From assembly GCA_035543875.1 (NCBI GenBank), contig DATKIY010000150.1, forward strand, positions 1 to 10,016: DNA of 10,016 nt. The letters are read 5' to 3'. The translations under genes and the position numbers were made by a program. The stretch is from DATKIY01 sp035543875. GTDB taxonomy: Bacteria; Actinomycetota; Actinomycetes; JAHEKZ01. The first letter of the stretch is position 1. The number at the start of each line of letters is the position of its first letter. Under the pieces are notes generated by a model that made no database searches, was not told where the DNA came from, and worked only from the letters and a program-made list of their open reading frames with translations. Of this stretch, positions 7,143-10,016 are shown in pieces.

Positions 7143-7153
7143 CATATGCTCAA
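7141..7153. repeat. AGCATATGCT palindrome with an extra GCTCAA half-site
   Basis: 7141-7150 is a perfect 10-base palindrome directly abutting and sharing the last two bases of O1. It ends in a further GCTCAA at 7148-7153, 13 bases after the GCTCAA of O1. This could be an accessory half-site for the same regulator, or chance. Confidence 0.35.
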
Positions 7154-7167
7154 GAAGCGGGGAAGCG

Positions 7168-7992
7168 ATGGTAGCCACGAAGGCAGAACACCTGACCACG
7201 CGACCGGACCGTGCTTTGTGGCCAACGCTCGCCGAGCTCGGACTCCAACTTGACCATCCAGGTTTAGGTCGTCAGTCCTACCTATTGGCCAGACCTCTCG
7301 CTTGGTTTGGCTTGTATTGGCTGTCTGTCGGACTCGAGTGGTGGCCATTGGCAATCCTTGCCATCCCGGCAATGTTCGTTACTGGGGTGGCCGTTCTGAA
7401 CGACCTTGTGCATGAAGCAGTCGGCCTAGGTCAAGGATGGTCGCGGCTATGCATTGGCGTGATTGCTGCGCTCATGCTTGAGAACGGTGCTGCGGTGACG
7501 GCGACGCATCTTCAGCATCACTTCGGCAAGCTTGAGGACTGGGATCCCGAGGGCTACATCGACACCATGAAGTTGCCGCGACTACTTCTCGAGTGTCCGA
7601 TATACCGCTATCGGTTATGGGTGTGGGCCTGGAACCAATCGGAGGCCGCCCGCACTGCGATTCTCAGTCAGGCTGCGGTTCACGGCTTCGTGATTGCGAC
7701 TGCATTCCTTGTCCCCTGGACTCCGCTCAGACTGTTGGTAGTCGTGCTCGTAGTTGCCGGATTGATTTTCCCGCTCGTGTCGGCACGGGGCCCACAAAAT
7801 GCCTGGGGATACGGAGACCCAAATCGAACCATCGTGCGTGGACGATGGGTTCCCCGCCTATTACTTGGGATGACCTACCACCTCGAGCACCACTTGTATC
7901 CAGAGGTCCCCACCTATCAACTGGCCGAGCTAGCTCGCCGACTTGAGCCGTTGCTCGTCGCTCGCGGAGCCCAGCGGGTTTGGACGTGGTGA
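7168..7992 (+). CDS. Membrane fatty-acid-desaturase-like di-iron protein
   Basis: A 274-residue integral membrane protein of the fatty acid desaturase / hydroxylase superfamily (PF00487). Box II is THLQHH (His114, His117, His118) and box III is YHLEHHLYPEVP (His238, His241, His242), both HxxHH. Box I would be HDxxH in front of the first helix pair, but here reads NDLVH, with Asn78 (AAC) in place of the first His and His82 kept. Hydrophobic segments lie at about 44-76, 92-106, 165-183 and 187-205. The family uses di-iron and O2 to desaturate, hydroxylate or ketolate lipids, carotenoids or sterols at the cytosolic membrane face; the substrate is unknown. ATG 7168 has GGGGAAG just upstream. The gene heads a tight cluster and follows a promoter overlapped by operator O1. 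Confidence 0.85.
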   Translation: MVATKAEHLTTRPDRALWPTLAELGLQLDHPGLGRQSYLLARPLAWFGLYWLSVGLEWWPLAILAIPAMFVTGVAVLNDLVHEAVGLGQGWSRLCIGVIAALMLENGAAVTATHLQHHFGKLEDWDPEGYIDTMKLPRLLLECPIYRYRLWVWAWNQSEAARTAILSQAAVHGFVIATAFLVPWTPLRLLVVVLVVAGLIFPLVSARGPQNAWGYGDPNRTIVRGRWVPRLLLGMTYHLEHHLYPEVPTYQLAELARRLEPLLVARGAQRVWTW

Positions 7993-7995
7993 CGC

Positions 7996-8550
7996 GTGAC
8001 ATCAATGCTGAACCATCACAGCGTCTTCACTGCTTTTCTTGACTCCGAACTTCTTGACGCCGACGTGGCGGCCTTCCACTGCAGCGCAGGCCCCGTGCTT
8101 GGGCATGGACTTTTTGTCGTTGAGCGGCGCAGCGGGCTTGGGAATTGGATTGCACACCTGCTTCGACTACCAAGCTCAGGTCCTCGTGTCCCGGTATCGC
8201 TCTCGATTATTCGAGACTGCGACGGGGAGACCTGGACTCGCCAATTCGGTAGCCACACATTCTCGACCCGCCACACGTCCTCCGATGGGTGGCTAACGGA
8301 ACGACGAGGGATTGTCCGAGTCCGACTGCTAGCAGAGCACCGGTCCGGCGCGCTGATTCTTCGCTCAGTTGACACGACGCTAGGGATTGGACGGATCCGA
8401 CTCAAGGTGCCGCGTCAACTATCACCAAATATTTGCGCTGAGGTATCAGGCGGGCCGGAAAGATATTCGGTGAATGTGACTGTCGACGTCGCCAACGATC
8501 TCACCGGGTCTCTGGTCCGCTACTACGGCGTTTTGAAGATTGGAACATGA
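7996..8550 (+). CDS. DUF4166 domain protein
   Basis: A 184-residue soluble protein that I recognise as DUF4166. The pattern is an N-terminal helix with FHCSAGPVLGHGLFVVER (about 27-44), GLGNWIAHLLRLPSSG, VPVSLSI (about 65-71), GETWTRQFGSHTFSTR (about 77-92), a Gly/Arg-rich strand series and a C-terminal strand ending in VRYYGVLK. In other genomes DUF4166 also occurs as the C-terminal part of saccharopine-dehydrogenase-like or SDR proteins; here it stands alone. The function is unknown. The beta-rich pattern would fit a small lipocalin-like or START-like lipid binder, but this is inference. GTG 7996 lies three bases after the desaturase stop; ATG 8005 is an alternative. Its TGA is inside the ATGA that starts the next gene. 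Confidence 0.75.
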   Translation: MTSMLNHHSVFTAFLDSELLDADVAAFHCSAGPVLGHGLFVVERRSGLGNWIAHLLRLPSSGPRVPVSLSIIRDCDGETWTRQFGSHTFSTRHTSSDGWLTERRGIVRVRLLAEHRSGALILRSVDTTLGIGRIRLKVPRQLSPNICAEVSGGPERYSVNVTVDVANDLTGSLVRYYGVLKIGT

Positions 8551-9119
8551 TGACCATCGCATTGGTTTTGATGACCGCACTAGCACTGGTCGGCGCCTTC
8601 GACACGCTCTACTACCACGAGTACCGGGGCCGGCTCCCCGCTCGTCCCGAAGCCGCACCCGAACTTCGGTTACACGCAGCCCGGGACGCGGTTTACTTCA
8701 TTGTCTTTACCACTCTTCCTTGGATGCAATGGCAGGGCGCCTTGACCCTGCTACTCGGCCTCCTATTCATCACTGAAATTGTCATCACGGTTCGCGACTT
8801 CGTCGTTGAAGACAGTGTTCGGCTACCTCAGGGTGGCGTCTTCCCGGGGGAGCGAGTCACGCACGCTGTCATGGGCGTCATCTATGGCGCCATGCTTGCG
8901 AACCTGGTTCCGAGCATGGTCAAGTGGGCCGACCAACCGACGGGTATCGATGCAGTTCACTACGCACTGCCCGAATGGTGGCTTCTGGGTCTCATTCTTC
9001 TGGGGGTGGGCACCCTGCTATCTGGTCTGCGTGACCTCTACGCTGCGGCCGGACTGCCGGGCGGCGCGCTTCCCTGGTCTTCGGACCAGGTGCAGCGAAC
9101 GGTGCTACATCATGCGTAA
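8547..9119 (+). CDS. Conserved multi-pass membrane protein of unknown function
   Basis: A 190-residue inner-membrane protein. Hydrophobic segments are at about 3-18, 48-60, 63-82, 106-122 and 144-160. It carries many charged or His residues at or near helix ends: Asp19, His24 (YYHEYRGRLP), His43 and Asp47 (LRLHAARDAVY), Glu77, Asp84, Glu88, Glu102 and His106 (GERVTHAVMG). I have the impression of a conserved actinobacterial family with the motifs RLPARPE, LRLHAARDA, RDFVVED and PGERVTHA, but no name comes to mind. The clustering of His and acidic residues would allow a metal site. It starts by an ATGA overlap with DUF4166 and its 3' end overlaps the next gene by eight bases, so it belongs firmly to the desaturase operon. 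Confidence 0.8.
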   Translation: MMTIALVLMTALALVGAFDTLYYHEYRGRLPARPEAAPELRLHAARDAVYFIVFTTLPWMQWQGALTLLLGLLFITEIVITVRDFVVEDSVRLPQGGVFPGERVTHAVMGVIYGAMLANLVPSMVKWADQPTGIDAVHYALPEWWLLGLILLGVGTLLSGLRDLYAAAGLPGGALPWSSDQVQRTVLHHA

Positions 9120-9570
9120 CCGCCCGACGTACCAACGCCTGTTTGTCGCAGCTGGCATCTACAACATTGTGTGGGGAGTCGGCACGATAGCCAACCCACA
9201 GTGGTTGTGGCAGTTCTCAGAAATGCCCTTGTCCAACGACCCACAAATTTTCGCAACGCTTGGCATGGTGATTGGGCTCTACGGGGTGATCTACTTTGAG
9301 GTTGCACGGCGCCCCGAGCAAGGTTGGGTACTTGCAGCCGTAGGGCTCACGGGCAAAGTCCTAGGTCCGATTGGCCTGAGCTACCTGATCGTCACCGGCA
9401 AGTGGCCGGCGAGAACTGCCGTCCTGTGCCTAACGAACGACCTGATGTGGTGGATTCCGTTCTGGATGTACCTGCGAGAGGCGTGGCCATCTTTTATGGC
9501 CGGGCAGGCGGGACCTCGTCCACGCGACTTGACGATTCAGTCGCTGCTCGGCATTGTCAGCCGGGGTTGA
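9112..9570 (+). CDS. Small four-helix membrane protein of unknown function
   Basis: A 152-residue membrane protein with four hydrophobic segments at about 9-27, 46-63, 72-94 and 104-120. ATG 9112 is chosen although the frame is open back to 8779, because the stretch before 9112 lies wholly inside the preceding membrane-protein gene and has no membrane character, while the protein from 9112 begins RPTYQRLFVAAGIYNIVWG, a typical first helix. Motifs GIYNIVWG, IFATLGMVIGLYGVIYF, LTGKVLGPIGLSYL and LTNDLMWWIPFWMYL suggest a widespread family of four-helix proteins whose function I do not know. Overlap with the previous gene is eight bases. The TGA stop at 9568-9570 lies inside the second operator core. 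A soluble tail of about 30 residues follows the last helix. Confidence 0.78.
   Translation: MRNRPTYQRLFVAAGIYNIVWGVGTIANPQWLWQFSEMPLSNDPQIFATLGMVIGLYGVIYFEVARRPEQGWVLAAVGLTGKVLGPIGLSYLIVTGKWPARTAVLCLTNDLMWWIPFWMYLREAWPSFMAGQAGPRPRDLTIQSLLGIVSRG
9529..9557 (+). promoter_or_regulatory. Possible internal promoter for the TetR gene
   Basis: TTGACG at 9529-9534 and CATTGT at 9552-9557 are separated by 17 bases, a good sigma-A-like arrangement. It lies inside the last codons of the preceding gene. A start point near 9564 would put the second operator on the transcription start. Confidence 0.4.
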
Positions 9571-9586
9571 GCAAGCGCTCAACCCC
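9563..9586. promoter_or_regulatory. Probable TetR operator O2 (upstream of the TetR gene)
   Basis: A perfect 10+4+10 inverted repeat with arms GGGGTTGAGC and GCTCAACCCC and spacer AAGC. The core TTGAGC-N4-GCTCAA is the same as at 7125-7140. It contains the stop codon of the preceding gene and ends 12 bases before the regulator's ATG, as expected for an autoregulatory site. As RNA it would fold to a stable hairpin, but no T-run follows, so an intrinsic terminator is less likely. Confidence 0.7.
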
Positions 9587-9588
9587 GC

Positions 9589-9594
9589 AAGGAG
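9589..9594 (+). promoter_or_regulatory. Ribosome binding site of the TetR gene
   Basis: AAGGAG is followed by AGGT and the ATG at 9599. This is the strongest ribosome site in the right-hand cluster, in contrast to the coupled starts upstream. Confidence 0.7.
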
Positions 9595-9598
9595 AGGT

Positions 9599-10016
9599 AT
9601 GTCATCAGACACAAAGCAGCGCATCGTCGAAGCAACCCTCGAGACGCTTCGTGAGGAGGGCTTTGCCGGCACCAGCGCCCGTGCAATCGCAAGCCGAGGA
9701 GGATTCAACCAAGCACTGGTCTTCTACCATTTCGGCACCTTGAATGAACTCCTACTTGCCGCGCTCGATCACACCAGCGAGATACGGATGAAGCGCTATC
9801 AAGACGCACTCCACGGCATCAAAGGACTACCAGCAACCCTGCGCGTGGCAGGTGACCTGTACGCCGAAGACCAGGCCGCTGGGCATATCACCGTCTTGTG
9901 CGAGCTGATTGCCGGAAGCGCAACCGCAAAAGGGTTGGGGCCGCAAATCGTGAAACGAATGCAGCCGTGGATCGAAATGACGGAGTCAACCCTGTCGCAG
10001 GCGCTTGCCAAGAGCC
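9599..10016 (+). CDS. TetR family transcriptional regulator (3' end outside window)
   Basis: The first 139 residues are visible and the frame is open at the right edge. Residues about 5-55 are a TetR_N DNA-binding domain: KQRIVEATLETLREEGFAG, then the helix-turn-helix with TSARAIASRGGFNQALVFYHF (about 25-45) and the typical continuation TLNELLLAAL. The rest is the start of an all-helical ligand-binding domain with IRMKRYQDAL and ITVLCELIAGSATAKGLG. TetR regulators are dimeric, usually repressors released by a small ligand. It follows the desaturase cluster by 28 bases, and the inverted repeat there recurs before the desaturase, so it very likely represses that cluster and itself. The inducer is unknown; given the neighbours, a fatty acid, acyl-CoA or isoprenoid is a reasonable guess. 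Confidence 0.88.
   Translation, partial: MSSDTKQRIVEATLETLREEGFAGTSARAIASRGGFNQALVFYHFGTLNELLLAALDHTSEIRMKRYQDALHGIKGLPATLRVAGDLYAEDQAAGHITVLCELIAGSATAKGLGPQIVKRMQPWIEMTESTLSQALAKS

Noticed and set aside
8779..9111. N-terminal extension of the four-helix membrane protein gene
   Set aside because: The extension overlaps the preceding membrane-protein gene in another frame, reads as Ser/Arg/Cys-rich non-membrane sequence, and the family-like protein starts at ATG 9112.
9563..9586. Intrinsic terminator after the four-helix membrane protein gene
   Set aside because: The stem is strong, but no T-run follows (next bases are GCAAGGAG) and the core matches the site at 7125-7140, so an operator explains it better.
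1..10016. Mobile element, CRISPR array, tRNA or rRNA
   Set aside because: I saw no transposase or integrase sequence, no spaced direct repeats and no tRNA-like cloverleaf with a TTCGA arm in the short intergenic gaps.

Overview
The window looks like a chromosomal segment of a moderately GC-rich actinomycete (Actinomycetota). The reasons are a DUF5302 protein (a short family I know only from actinobacteria), a HelD-type RNA polymerase-recycling ATPase of actinobacterial style, several GTG starts, and tight gene packing. I cannot fix the genus. I see no rRNA, tRNA, CRISPR array, transposase, integrase or phage gene. The longest gap between genes is about 200 bases.

Left part (1-3283): the 3' end of an AI-2E family membrane transporter (+) meets a DUF5302 gene (-) tail to tail. 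Their stop codons are nested in one CTAG. The DUF5302 gene lies downstream of, and probably in an operon with, a HelD-like UvrD/Rep-fold ATPase (-). A divergent intergenic region of 197 bases separates helD from the next group.

Middle part (3284-7054): a close-packed + strand series encodes a small ABM-like dimeric alpha/beta-barrel protein, an S66 serine peptidase of LdcA/MccF type, an APH-fold phosphotransferase and a GNAT acetyltransferase. The last three are families that often modify or hydrolyse small molecules, antibiotics or peptidoglycan fragments. A convergent alpha/beta hydrolase (-) follows, only 4 bases from the GNAT stop.

Right part (7055-10016): this is the most interesting region. 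A + strand cluster encodes a membrane fatty-acid-desaturase-like protein, a DUF4166 protein and two small multi-pass membrane proteins. The gaps are 3, -4 and -8 bases, so translation is probably coupled. A TetR-family regulator follows and runs off the right edge. The same inverted repeat, TTGAGC-N4-GCTCAA, occurs upstream of the desaturase (7125-7140) and upstream of the tetR gene (9567-9582). Both copies sit next to plausible promoters. The simplest reading is a self-contained, TetR-repressed membrane-lipid or isoprenoid modification module. Its desaturase lacks the first histidine of His box I (Asn instead). I do not recognise this module as a described system.
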